A stretch of 64,000 nt of DNA from Perognathus longimembris pacificus. Taxonomy: Eukaryota > Chordata > Mammalia > Rodentia > Heteromyidae. Each line of letters opens with the position of its first letter. Within the stretch, counting starts at the first letter, position 1. The position numbers and the translations under genes were made by a program. Below are positions 36,318 to 49,400 of this stretch, piece after piece. The stretch covers positions 54,089,934-54,153,933 of the forward strand of contig NC_063169.1 of NCBI RefSeq assembly GCF_023159225.1, written 5' to 3'. Below the pieces are notes generated by a model. It was not told where the DNA came from and did no database searches. It saw only the letters and a list, made by a program, of their open reading frames with translations.

Positions 36318-37670
36318 AGGGAGGGGGAGTGTGTCAGTAAAATAAAGGTGAAAATTATACAAGTAATACAACCAAGATGAGAATTTATGGGCAACATCAG
36401 AATTTGACTGACACCCGCTCTGATGAAGCACTGAGTAGAATACAGCCTTCTGGTACTCAAACTGCATTATTTCTGTCATTTGAAGAAGGAAACACTTTTC
36501 AGCAATGTTCTTCTCTAGACCTGAAATCATTTAATTTGGCGTTAAAAGAAACCCCACAACCCATGCCACATACTCATATTCTTTTGCTCTTTTGGTCAAG
36601 GGTGTTTTTTTTTTTTTTTTAAGTAATAGAAATTAAAGTCCAAGTCAAGTAGATGGGAAGCTAATTGATTTGTTCACTTAAAGTCAAAGTTCAGAAGCTA
36701 GGTTGGTTTTCAACACAGCTGGCTATTATTGGGTATTAACAGGGATCTGTTGCTGCTGTTCTTCCTGGTGATTTTGTTCTACATATGTCAGTCGTCCTTG
36801 GCACAGTCAATGTGTACAATACGTGATTTCAGAGGAATCAGCCAGCTTTTGTCCTCTACTTCCCATATTAGTATTAGAGAAAAACTCTGATTGACCTACC
36901 TGACTGCCCTCTATTGGTAGCCCTATGCATGTTTGTGGTTAAGTGGAAAAACTTCTTTCATGAGGTCATAATCAGAGACAAAGAATGGACAGTCAGGCTC
37001 TGTAGCTGAGGTTAGTGAATAAAATGAAGAATGTGTGTGAAAAGAAGGCAGACGTCTACAAAGATTAAACATATTCTACTCCAGAGCCAACCTTGGCCAC
37101 AATAGGATTGAAAGAACTGGGTGATTCTGTTAGTTAGACCCTATTTCAAAACAAAGTGTGCAGGATGCACAGGCCACTGGTCGCAGGTATTTGGGAGGCA
37201 GAGGTAAGAGGATCGTAGTCTAAGGCCATTCTGAGACCTTCTCTGAAAAACTCTGGAAGCAGGGTTACCATCATCCAGAAAACAGCTAGTACAAAGGAAT
37301 TCATATTTAGAAATAAGCAATGGGGTTATTGTGCTGGGGTGAAGTGAGCAAAGTGAGAATTAGGAAATGAATGTCACCTGAGAGATAGTAGAAACAGGAA
37401 GTGGACCATGCAGGCCTAGGAAGACCACAGTGACTTTGGTTTCATCTACATGAGACAGCCATTGGAATTCTGAGATTTTTGTTCCAAGCCTTGGGTACCT
37501 TGCTGAGACCAGAGCAAGGCAAGCAGAGTAAGGTGGCAGTGGTCATTATCCAGAGGCAACAAGATGGTGGCTTGGAATAAAGTGGTTGCAAAAAAGTATC
37601 CTATTTTGAGGTGTATCCAATAGAGTTGGTTTTTTTTTGATATTTGAAGTTCTATTTGACTTTATTTCAA
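36318..37670. other. Unique intergenic DNA with CTCF-like motif and weak B1
   Basis: A poly(T) run lies at 36604-36620 and a weak B1 relic at about 37150-37265 (gtatttgggaggcagaggta). A CTCF-like core is at 36904-36917 (separate entry). No gene. Confidence 0.5.
36904..36917 (-). promoter_or_regulatory. Candidate CTCF binding site, minus orientation
   Basis: The minus strand reads CCAATAGAGGGCAG, close to the CTCF core. Match by eye only. Confidence 0.4.
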
Positions 37671-37671
37671 T

Positions 37672-37850
37672 CACTTTTTTGAATAATTATTGTCAAAGTG
37701 ATATACAGAGGGGTTACAGTTTCTTACATAAGGCAGTGGGTACATTTCTTGTACAATTTGTTACCTCCTTCCTCTCCCTCTCCCTCCCCCTTTCCCTCTC
37801 CCCCCATGAGTTGTTCAGTTGGTTTACACCAAGAGTTTCTTGATGCTCTA
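37672..37850 (-). mobile_element. L1 3' end fragment
   Basis: Reverse L1 3' UTR: attgtcaaagtgatatacag, ggcagtgggtacatttcttg, C/T-rich stretch, then ggtttacaccaagag. Same subfamily as 36.0, 23.1 and 43.1 kb. Confidence 0.85.
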
Positions 37851-38528
37851 AATACAGAGGGAGAGGGGACAAAGATGGCTCTATGGCTTTCAGCTTGACA
37901 AGTATAAGAGTGGATTTCTATGTGATCCCAGCACATGCTCAGTGAGTGCCTGGAACCCTCCCACTGTTTGCTACTCCTAGGCTAGAACTTAGGATGGGCT
38001 TAAAATGGGCAGCATTTCATCTGACAGACTTAAACACTGTGTTCTTTAAGGGTGGAAACAACAAATATTTCAAAACATAAAGCAAAACATGGAAAGATTT
38101 ATTGAAGCAAATGACAATGTGTTCCTAGCATGTTGATAAATGTGACAATCATCATTTCTTATGAAGCATTTTATATTTGCCTGTGCATACCTAAGTGCTC
38201 AAGCATGAAAACAAAGAAAACAAACTAAAAGCAAAATTGATGTTACCTAATAACTTACATGAGACTGTAGCCATTTTCTATTATCAGGCTTTCGAAGTGC
38301 CCAATTTCCTACGTGTAAATGTTGTTGGCACATACGACCCTATTCCTCACCCATCCAATGGGCCTCATCAACCTCCCCCAAGCTCTTTGCCTATCTTTCT
38401 CCCCACAAAGAACCAAAATCAAAAAGATCCCAAGCAAAACAGAAAGAAAGAAAGAAAAAGCTAAAATTCCAAGGCAGAGACAATAATCTCCCAGATTGTA
38501 ATGCTACTTTATAAAAGCACCTTGACAT
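37851..38528. other. Unique DNA 3' of IL22RA2
   Basis: No gene or repeat recognised. Confidence 0.5.
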
Positions 38529-38866
38529 TTTTATTAAAATTCATTCGTCATAGGCTCTTCATTTATATCTTCCTATCTCATGACTAAATATTGTTTGAGA
38601 TGTTACATTTAGAAATGAAGTTTCACATTTCCTAGAGCTCTTTATTCGTTGCCTCTGCTTTCAATTCTAATTCTTGAGAAGAGTTGTTCAAATCTAGGTT
38701 ACAAGTGAAATATACAGAAAGAATGGATATACAAAGAAGTCCTTTGCAGTCCTAGTGAGCATTCTTTTAAGGAAATAGATACAATTTTCAGGGAGATTCT
38801 TCAAGCAGGGCTCATTAGATTTGTGAAGTGCTTTGGACTTATATGTGGTAGGGCTCTCCAGACCAA
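38529..38866 (-). promoter_or_regulatory. IL22RA2: IL22RA2 3' UTR with candidate polyadenylation signals
   Basis: Two AATAAA hexamers on the minus strand follow the stop codon, at 38646-38641 and 38534-38529. Either would give a 3' UTR of roughly 220-340 nt. Which is used cannot be told from sequence, and later sites further left are possible. Confidence 0.5.
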
Positions 38867-39016
38867 TTAGGGAATTTTCACACATATCTCTTCACTTCTC
38901 TGGCTGCTTCTGCCTAACATGGGCTGATAGATTTCAGCCACTATGCAGTAGCCAGAGTGAGGCATGAGAGCTCCAATTTCAACAACTCTTCCAGCTCCTT
39001 CATATATGTTTTGCTC
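38867..39016 (-). CDS. IL22RA2: IL22RA2 coding exon 5 (second half of D2, stop)
   Basis: The acceptor CCATACAG ends at 39017; the 49 codons run EQNIYEGAGR to EEICVKIP and stop at TAA (38869-38867). It carries C206 and C227, the conserved D2 disulfide. The absence of any hydrophobic segment before the stop is what makes the protein soluble rather than membrane bound. Confidence 0.96.
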   Translation of the reverse strand, partial: EQNIYEGAGRVVEIGALMPHSGYCIVAEIYQPMLGRSSQRSEEICVKIP

Positions 39017-42000
39017 CTGTATGGAAGGGAGAAAAAGTGAGACGATCAATTATTTCCAGTGAATCACTGATTTGTTTTGTTGTTGTGAAAATTGTTCCGT
39101 TTTACAAGGTCATGGTAGTAGTTGACTGTTAGATTCCTTCCTGGACACATCTTTTTCCCTAGAGCCTTGGGACGTAATCTTGAAATGTGACCTGTCATGT
39201 GGCCAAGTAGAGGGGCTACTGACTTTTCCCTGAGGGATGTTGATTGACTGGCACACTGGTCAGAGTCACTTTTTCAGGGATTTGAACTGTCTACTTCAAA
39301 GCCAGCCTGGGCTACATAGTAAGACTCTGACTCAACAAAAACCCCAAAGGAGAATGGAGCTGACTCTCAGAGATTACTATAGATGGCCACAGGGATAGAA
39401 AGTCAGAGATGGAGCAAGATCCTGTCACACTTGCTTTCCATTTCCTTTCTCCTCTGTACAAAGCCCGGCAGCACTGGGTTTGTTGTTTGTGGTTGTCCTC
39501 GAGTTTGCTGGATATCTCCAAATAAAACTTCTCTCTCATTTCTTTTGAATTTCAGTTCATTTTAGTGGGGGTTCTCATCTTTTTAACCAAAGGAATCCTG
39601 TCTCAAATGGACATCTGAAAGGAACATTCAGTTCACTGCTAATCTCAGAGAAAGGCACTGATGGTGAATTTTTTTTAGTGTAAATTGCCCTAACGAAATT
39701 GTTATTCAGAATATAGTGATTCAACAGCTACTAAATTAAAGTGTGGAAACTTGTTACTGCCTATTCTTAGAAATGCAGGGAAGACAGAGTGTACATTAGT
39801 TGAGTGATTGAAAGGGCACATATGAGTACACACAGCACATACACATATGCACACACATATAATACACACCCTCATGTTCACATATAAACTCTGATGGTTA
39901 TAAACTGTCTACCATTGAAGACAACAGAAAAAAAGACAAAGGAAAAGAAGAGGAGGAAGAGTAGCAAAAGAGAGGATACATAACATCATCAATGTGTTGA
40001 TTTAAGACAAAACAAAACCTAGAATCCCAACATTCAGAGGGGCTGAGCTAGCAGGATCTGGAGTTCAAAGCCAGCCTAGGCTACATAGTAAGATTCTGAC
40101 TCAAAGAAACAAACAAGCAAACAAAAAAGCATGAAAAACACAAAGTCACTCACAGGGAAGAGTACTAGTATATATTCCTCTGAACTTACCTTTTCTAGTG
40201 AATTATTGATTAAAAAAACTCGGTACACTAAGTCATAGTAATTTTCCACGGTTACATTTGTTCCTTTTTGGTGTCTGTAGGGAAAATCTGGGGCATGCAG
40301 AACTACCAACACAGATCCGTTATGTTGGGTTACATTAATCACTGGAGGGTCTATATTTGCTGGGGAAAGAATAAATATGGTTAATGAAGGACTCAAAAAA
40401 TTGAGTTAGCTAACACGAACACAATATTGCCTCGAAGAATCATTATATTCAGAAATCAAAGCAAGTTGGGCAAATGTCCTCAGGACAGTGGGTTTCACTG
40501 TGTGTATCCTGTTTCTCTTAAGTATTAGACGAGGGCTTTCCGCACTCCCATCCCAGCTGTCTGATTTGGAGCTGAAAGTTCAGCCCTCTCAGCTGTTTTG
40601 TCCCTGAACATAGGAGGAGTTTCCCTTTGTTTACACTTTTCTCTTCTCCTCTAACGGAGCTGATGTTTAATCCTGATGCTGCTTGTCATGCTCCAAATTC
40701 TGCTGACCCTCTTGTCTACCACGTGTAAACGAGGAGAATGTGTCTTAGCTCAGTTTCACATAGTAGTAAGATGTGTCATTAATTCCCTTAGATTAAAAAA
40801 ACAAACATAGTTCTAACATTCTTTGTATTCAACACTCTGCCCTGTATTTAGTCTCTAGCACTGAAAGATGTAAAGATCAACATTGTTGGTTTCCCTCAAA
40901 CCAGATTTTCTTGTATGTGGCTGTGTTTTCAACTTTTTTCCACTTGGCACAATTACACATTGTTGTGCATTCTTTTTATTAAAATATTCATATTTAAGCT
41001 GAGAACTGTTTATTCCATATGGTCCAAGCTATGATTACTGAAAAAATGTTTTGTATTCATGAACATAATTAGCCTGTTCTTTGAATGTACCAATCCGTGT
41101 GTCCTTAGATTTCAATAGGCCCATGTTATAGTTAAATACCAGAGCTTTTGTATATGCATATTAATGTGTGTTGAATATGCTATTCAATATGTATGTTTCA
41201 TTCATTAGCCTAGAAGTATCAGTGAGCTGAATACTTGACATCTTCAGGCCTCTTGGTCTGTGATCTGTGATGTTGGATTTTGCAACAGGATGTTCATTCT
41301 TCACAATTCCCTGGGTTCTATTTTGTTCCAGGGCCTCATCAGTTTGATCTCTCAGCACTTCACTCACTGACTACTCTTCTTTTTCCTTCACTGCTGAAAA
41401 AACAAAAACCACCTAAACAGGACCCTTGATTGAACTCAGTCATGTGCATGCTAGGCAAGTACTCTACTATTGAGCTACACCTCCAACTTGTCTTTTAAAT
41501 ATTCTCTTCCCATGATTACCTCAGTCTACTGATTTCTTCTAGCTTCTTAACTATTCCCTACAAATCCCTATTCCTTCTCAAATTTACCCATCTCAAGCAT
41601 CTTTTGATGAGATTCCCTTACTAACTTGTCTTACAAAACCATTTCTCTCATTCAGTGCTCTCTTCCTAGCCACTATAATCAAAGTCTAGATCAGGCTGTG
41701 CAAATGAGCCACAGATAGATTTGCATCACTAACAGAGACCTTGCCGTTAAGTCCTTTAAGTCTCAGAAGATTTCTTTTTTTTTTTTTTTTTTTTTGGCCA
41801 GTCCTGGGCCTTGGACTCAGGGCCTGAGCACTGTCCCTGGCTTCTTCCCGCTCAAGGCTAGCACTCTGCCACTTGAGCCACAGCGCCGCTTCTGGCCGTT
41901 TTCTGTATATGTGGTGCTGGGGAATCGAACCTAGGGCCTCGTGTATCCGAGGCAGGCACTCTTGCCACTAGGCTATATCCCCAGCCCCAAGTCCTTTAAG

Positions 42001-45000
42001 TCTCTACAGACATTACCCTTGGATACATCAAAGCATCTTAAACTCAGTATGTCCAAAATTGAATTCATTCTTCTTGATTACTGTACATTCCACTGAATTG
42101 GCTTTCAAACCAAATCCTGCCAGTTTTTTCTACTAAATGCCCCACTAATGTCTTCCTTCTTTCATATCACTAGACACAATGTCACTTTATGGATGTGTGA
42201 TTATTTTATACATATATATATTTTATATTAACCAGTGCATTCTAGAAAGAAAGAGGCTACTGCACTTGCCAAGCTGCCTAGATACTACTACGATCTAGTA
42301 AAGTGCCTGGAGCAAAGTAAATACTTCACAAATAATTCCTGAATGAATAAAGAGGCAAGATGATTCTAGAATATCAGGCCTATTTCATAAAAGGTCAGCT
42401 TTATTTTTAATCCGAGAAATTCTGGGAGCAGATGATATTGAAATCTTACTGAGAATCAAACGCTACTTTTGTCTTTCCTTTTTCTTTTTATAAAAATGGT
42501 GTTTCTAGATAGACACCAGGAAACAGAACTTCTGAATGAATGATTACACCCTGCTACTCACAAGAGATGTTGGGCAAGGCCATGCATGCTGGCGGCTCAT
42601 TAGCCTGCACCACAGGCTTTGGGAACAGCTTGTCCTCATCTTTGTATTTCAAAACAGGTTTTTCACAGGGGGAGGGAGGGCGGGGATATGGGAGGATAGG
42701 GCCAAGATGGAGGCAGAGGAGAAGGTTCACTGGCATGACTCCTCACAATTGCTTGGGTAAGAGGAGTTATAGCTTTTAGCTGTTTTATTGATGGATTTCT
42801 TACTCCTGTATCTGTGAAAACCTGGCACAAAAGGCTGTTTAAAAATGATACTAATGGGTATTGAACTCAGGTACTGGCACTATCCCTGAGTTTTTGTTGT
42901 TTTTTTTTCTTCTGAAGGCCAGCACTCTACCACTTGAATCACAGCTTCCCTTCAGGCTTTTTGGTGGTTAATTGAAGAGAACAGTCTTTTGGACGTTTCC
43001 TGCTCTGGCTAGCTTCAAACCTAGATACTCCATACTCAGATCTCACCTCCTGAGCTAGGATTATAGGCGTGAGCCAGTGAGGTCTAGCAAAAGGAGCTTT
43101 TTTTTTGTGAATAATTATTTATTGTCAAAGTGATATACAGAGGGGTTACAGTTTCATATGTAAGGCAATGGGTACATTTCTTGTACAATTTGTTACCTCC
43201 TCATCTCCCTCCTCCTCGCTCCCCTTTTCCCTCTTCCCCCATTTGGTTTACACCAAATGGTTTTGTTAGTATTGCTTTTGGAGTCATTTGTCTTTTTATC
43301 CTTGCAAAAGGACCTTTTAAAGATGACTTTCTGATGGATGTGAATGTGATCTGGCTGTGATATCTGTTACCCCACTGATGGTCAGGGTTGATTCAGTTGA
43401 TCTAGCTGGCTGGGTGGGGATCCCTCACCACTCCATGTGCGTCCCTCCCAAAGCTGAGTGCTAGGTCGAAGAAGACGACCATGCCCAATAGAGGAAGATG
43501 ACCATGCCCAATAGAGGAAGACAGGTCTTCTGTCAAGGGCATGTGAGTAGCTGTGCCTCCCTTGCTAGAACCTTCAAACAAGCTCTCAAGACTACTTTCT
43601 GAGACTTCTTATTCTTTTATGAAAAGTGGCCACATAGTAAGAACCTAAGCCTCTCTGAACCCAATTTAAATAGGATTGAGCTAAAGTATCTCTTCATCTC
43701 AGCTAATGTCTTTGGCTAGTCTTATCTGATGGACCTACTGGATTGATTGGAAGCGGCTTGTCTGACAGATAATTTCAATGTGGTGAATTCATTTCTAAGG
43801 CTATAATCTATAATATGATTCTCCATAAATTTTCCCCATGGACATACATACACCAGCTTAGTTATGTAGCTTCACTTTCCCCCAACTAGAGAATTGCCTA
43901 CTGTATGTCTTGAATTTTAGTTCTAAGTTATCTCAGGAAACAATAAGGTAGATACCATAGATTGGTTTGTCCAATTGGTACTATAATCAATTAAGCAAAC
44001 AAACCAGAACTTTCCTTCTGAGTGCCATTGTGTCTAGCATTTGGATATAATCTTATTCCTTTAGATCTAGTAGGACATTGTACTAGGTAGAAGAGGTGGA
44101 TTGGCTGAATACACAGCATTATTAACCCCAAAATACTGAGATCAAGAGATCACTGAAAGAAAAAAAAAGATGGTAACCAGGAAAAGGACCAGATCCTGAA
44201 ACAGGTTTCCACATCTGCAAGTAGTAAGATTTAACAGAAGTTGGACAATGTCTGCTGAATCTAGAACTAAGGATATTTGTATAAATTCTTTAAAAATACC
44301 TTGTTCAGAAGTAACAGTCCAGCAGCACTTCAGAGTAAAGGCTCCATGGTCAGAAAATATTTTTAGTCCTAACTCAGGCAATAGAAACCTTGAAACTGAG
44401 CCCAACCTTTGCAATTGATTTTTCTAGGCTGTCAAATGAGGACAGCAAAAGTTACCCCCAGAGATGTCCCAAGGTTCTGTCACGTGACACGACCCCCATG
44501 GGCCTTGTGGTATAGCATAGGGCCTGGGAGCTGACCCAGTTCTGTAAGGCTGTTCAAGGACTGGAACAACCAAGCCAAAGCACCTCCCAGCACTCACTTG
44601 CCCACCAAGGGGTGAAGCGACGTGTCATACTCCATCCTGAGTAGTTCCCAGCGGAGGCCATCCTCACCCTTCCGTAATAGAGTTCCCGCAGATCGGATGT
44701 TTCATCAGTGAGGTCACAGAAGAGCTCTTGTGTCTCCCAACACTCGGCTTTATTCTTCCATTCTTTCTGTCCATACCTGTAGAAGGGCAAAAGACAAATA
44801 TCTGAGTTCTGTTTCTGCACAAAAGGAGGCTAGTTCATTCAGAGTATTATTCTATTTGTTGGTGTCCTAGTACTGAGGCTTGATCTTAGTGCCTTGAGCC
44901 ACAGCTCTACTTCTGACTTTTTGCTGCTTAATTGGAGATGAGAATCTCATGGACTTTTTTTTGCCTGAGCTGGTTTCCAGCCAGGAGCTCTCAGCCTCCT

Positions 45001-46420
45001 GAGAAGATAGCATTACCGGTCTGAGCCACCAGAGCCTGGCTTAGAGGAATATTATTATTAGCTGGTTTTACAGCTTGAACTCAGTGCCTGGGCACTGTCC
45101 TCCAGCTTTTGTGCTCAAGACTAATGCTCTACCACTTGAGCAACAGCTCTACTTTGGATTTTTTGGTGGTTAATTGGAGATAAGAGTGTCATGGCCTTTT
45201 CTGTGTGGGGCTGGTTTGAATCGTGATCCTCAGACCTAAGCCTCCTGAGCAGCTAGGATTACAGGTATGAGCTATTGGCACCTGGTTCTGAGTATTATTT
45301 TTTAAACAGGTTGAAACCTGTCCTCTAATATCAGTACCATTTATGTTTTACTTGAGGAAAATTTAAAATATTCCTTCTTAGTGATCTAAGTGTTAGCTTG
45401 TTGAAAGATAAATTGAACCTTGAGACGTATATCATTAAGATAAGGGCATGTATTTATTTATTTGTTTGTACTTAGTCAACTGCTTCTTTTGGTAAACAAA
45501 CAAACATCTGTTTTTTAAGTATTCATCCTCAAGGGTTTTCTCTACTTCTCATTAGCTCACTATTGAATAGTGAGTTGATTGTAAGAAGTTTCTATCACTT
45601 CTCATCTCAAGTGGTGCTTATGCAACATAGGGGGCTTGTCTTCTTATTGAAAATTGACCAGAGGTTGTAGAGAGGGTTCTGTAGGGAGTCCTGTGACTGG
45701 GGCAGGAAGAGAGGGAGAGAAACCACGGCAAAAAGGCTAAGAGGCAAAGGGAGATAGACTCAGCCTCAACCCAGGTGAGAGTGTCACAGGTGAAGGGAAG
45801 CTTAACGCTTAACTTCTCCTTCAGTCACAAGTGAAAGCAAATGCAGTAATGCCATAGCGGGGAGCAGCACAGGAGGCAGAGGCTGGGGGCAAAGGCTCTC
45901 CTGGGTTCAGGACCTGAAATCTCACATTCTAGCGATATACGGAGGAATACTGGGATGCACTCGTCACTCCATGTAATGCACGTTTCAAGACCTCAGGATT
46001 AAATCAGAACCAACAACAACACAGTTGGATGATTCTTGAATGTTGTTTCTTGTTGCGATATTGTCTGAATCTAACTGTAATGACTGAGTTCTCATTTATT
46101 ATGAGACCTCATTTTTGTTCTGTTTGTAAGGGTACAGATGTTAACACTGAATCCACATGAATTGGATACAACCAAATGAAAGTTTTCAGCATTATAAATC
46201 TGCATTGTGGCTGGGTAGTGGTGGCTCATGCCTGTAATCCTAGCTACTCAGGAGGCTGAGATCTGAGGATCCTGGTTTGAACTCAGCCTAGGCGGAAAAA
46301 TCTTTGAAACTCTTATCTCCAATTAATCACCAGAAAACCAGAAATGGAGCTGTGAATCAAAATGCTAGCCTTGAGCCTAAGAGCTCATGAACAGTGCCCA
46401 GGCCGCGAGTTCAAGCCCCA

Positions 46421-46481
<61 letters not shown>

Positions 46482-49400
46482 GCATTGTTCTGTTGAGGAT
46501 ACTAACGACCGGAATGGATTCAGGTATTCTAGGGTCCGAAATTCATTTAAGAAGAATTACAAATTCAAACTTCTTCCACAGTTCTCTAAAGTTCTCTAAA
46601 GCTTTCTGGCAAAATGATTTCTAATACACTTTTTATTGTGGTCACCAACAGGTCCAGTTAGGACCTATGTATACTGCTTAAGGGAATATCTACAATTAGT
46701 ACCGGTCTCTATTTCCTATATGCTGGAAGCATCCTTATCCCTTTACAAATTTGTTTTGTGTGATGAAGAATCTTTTATTGTAAACATTTATGTGGGAAGT
46801 GGTGCTGTGGCTCAAGTGGTAGAGTGCTAGCTTTGAGCTGAAGAACTCAGGGACAGTGCCCAGGCCCAGAGTTCAAGCCCCACAACTGACAAACAAACAA
46901 AAAAGGATTTATATATTTTATAACAGGTAAACCAAATATACAGAGAAATTCAGAAGCTATTGAAGACCAACTTTATGGCGATGTTCCATCTGAGATTATT
47001 ATAGGAAACTCTAAATCGAGGATTTATTTCAGGTTAGAGAGACATGGATAAATTCATGGAATAAAACTCGCTATTTTGGCTCATGTCAGTATCTGACTTT
47101 CTGAAATCTAAGAAGTTCAGAAAACTATGAAAAGTAAACTGTAGTACTTTCTGTCAACCAGCATCGAACAGCCAGGAGGAGAGCCTCAAAAAGTTTTAAA
47201 AAGAAAGTTAAAAAGCCCTAAGGGACGTTTATGAATGGGAGTGATTTCAAATCAGAAAAGTCTGTTTCTAAGCCTTGACTTAAGAAAGGAATAGATTGTA
47301 TCTGAAATTTGGCGATGATCCCTTAAGTTTGATCATTCTGTGAAGGGAGCTTGTAGTATCATGTTCCACTTTGTGTTTGTGCTGGCAGGACTTATTCATA
47401 TTTGAAAAGAACTTTCTAGAAAGTAAGACTCACTCTTAAAAAGGACTTTTAGATTAAAACTGTATTTTTACACACCCATCTTTATGTTTGTCACAAGTTC
47501 ATTTGAACCAATAGTGACACTTCAATTGGAAATCCACTATGTGCCAAACAAGTGTCTTCCAACATTTTTTGAAAATATGTAATGAGAGCCCATCACTGGG
47601 TAGGCACCTGGTGTGCAAGGATCTCAGTGCTGAGTTTCCGAGACCTTACATGGCTCCTGCCTAGATTGCACGTCATGTCTTCCAGACAGCAGGATGCCTT
47701 CAAGCAAGAAAGTCCCTTCTGTCCCTACCTCTGCTTCTTCTTAGCTTGAATGAACCCCTTGGACAAAGCCCAGACCCCAACAGTCGCGTGCATCCCAGGA
47801 TATATGATTCCTGGGGGCTTCTCTGTCAACCACAGGGAGCTCAGATTACTTACTTTTTGTATTGCACAAAATAGATCCTGCTGTGGTTGGAAGGGGCCCT
47901 CCCAGGCTGCCAGTGCAAAACGTTGTGAAAATTTCGGGACTGAAATTGAACTCTCAGCGGGTTCATAGATTCATGGGCTGGCTGAGGTTCTGAAAGAATA
48001 AGAGAAACAAAACATTGAATGTTACCATCAGCAGGATTGGTATTAGCAGTACTTTTTTAATGTGATGCCTGTATCAGGATCCCAGAAGCTGTTGCTCTAA
48101 GGGCTCAGGAATTGCCCTTAGAATTCTGAGAAGAGCACAGAAATTGTCATTGGCGGGGGTGGGGGGGGACTATTTAATGTAAAAATGTTGATGTGCAGAA
48201 ATTGTCATTTTGGGGGGGACTATTAATGTAAAAGTGTTGATATGCAGTAAACTTCCTGCCTTGTTTCCCTTCCTCTTTCCCTCCCTCCTTCCCTCCCTCC
48301 CTCCCTTCCTTCTTTCCTTTCTTCCTTTTATTTGTTCTTTTGGGGCAGTCCTGGGACTTAAGCACTTTACCCCTTGATAGAGAGGACTAACTTTATAGAA
48401 AACCCAAAGCTCTAGACCTTTTGGCTTTGGTTTTTAAGATACTGTCTCCCGCTTTTGTCCAGGCCAGCCTTAGACCAGATGCTTCTGTCTCTGCCTCCCA
48501 AGTAGTTGGGATTATGGTTGTGAGCCATGGTGCCCATCTCTTCTTCTCTTATTTTTCTAACAATCTCACTGCTACCACCCACAATAACAACTCAGTACCA
48601 GAAACCAAGGGACTGTTATCTTTAGCCACATCAAAATTTTCATCTCTTTCATAAGAAAAGGTATTACCATTAGTTTTTACAGACTAAAGACTAAGCATTA
48701 GAAACATGAAGGAACTTGCTCAGCAGCAAATGGTAGAGTAGATCTTATCTGACCCCAGATCCAGACTGACCAAATAAACCCAGAGCAGAGCCTCAGGAGA
48801 GAGGAACTTATACAAGAAACAGTGCATCAGAGGCCGAGAAAATTCTTTTCTCTTCTTCTTCCTTCTAGCCCAGAACATTGACCAGATGTGGTCATTCAAC
48901 ATATAGCAGGCTATAGTCATACTTTTCAACTTAAATTTAACTCTTACAATCACCAAATTCGGTAGGTATTCTTACTATTTTATTTTTCAATGGAGGTTAT
49001 GCACCTAGAAGATGTAGAGCTGTAGTTATTCTAGTAGCATTTAACTCCCTTCTAAGTGTTTTTTATCAAGGGCTTTGCTGTTACCAAGGGCCAGAGGCAG
49101 TCTACTCCTCTTTTTGGATTTCTGGAAGATGGTAGCTTGGGTTGTTTTGTGTATAGTCACAGGAAAAGTATGTGGTCACAGGGAAGCCATTTACATTGAA
49201 AGAGCCAATCTATTGCCCTGGGATTTCATGCACTGGCTGAAAGGTGTGCTGAGGTGCTAATGTGTTCTGCACACTTGAAGTGTTCTGTAAACATCAACAG
49301 GGAGCTCTACCAAGTTATTTATGATCCCTAGTCTGTGCCGGGCACTGCTCTAAAAACTTGATGGGTACATTACCTCACTGAACTCTCACAGTGGCCTACA

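Noticed and set aside
1..38500. IL20RA exons expected left of IL22RA2
   Set aside because: No exon with the IL20RA signature was seen; the gene probably lies beyond the left edge.
46421..46479. CRISPR-like spacing of repeats
   Set aside because: CA microsatellite in a mammalian genome; no direct repeats with spacers.
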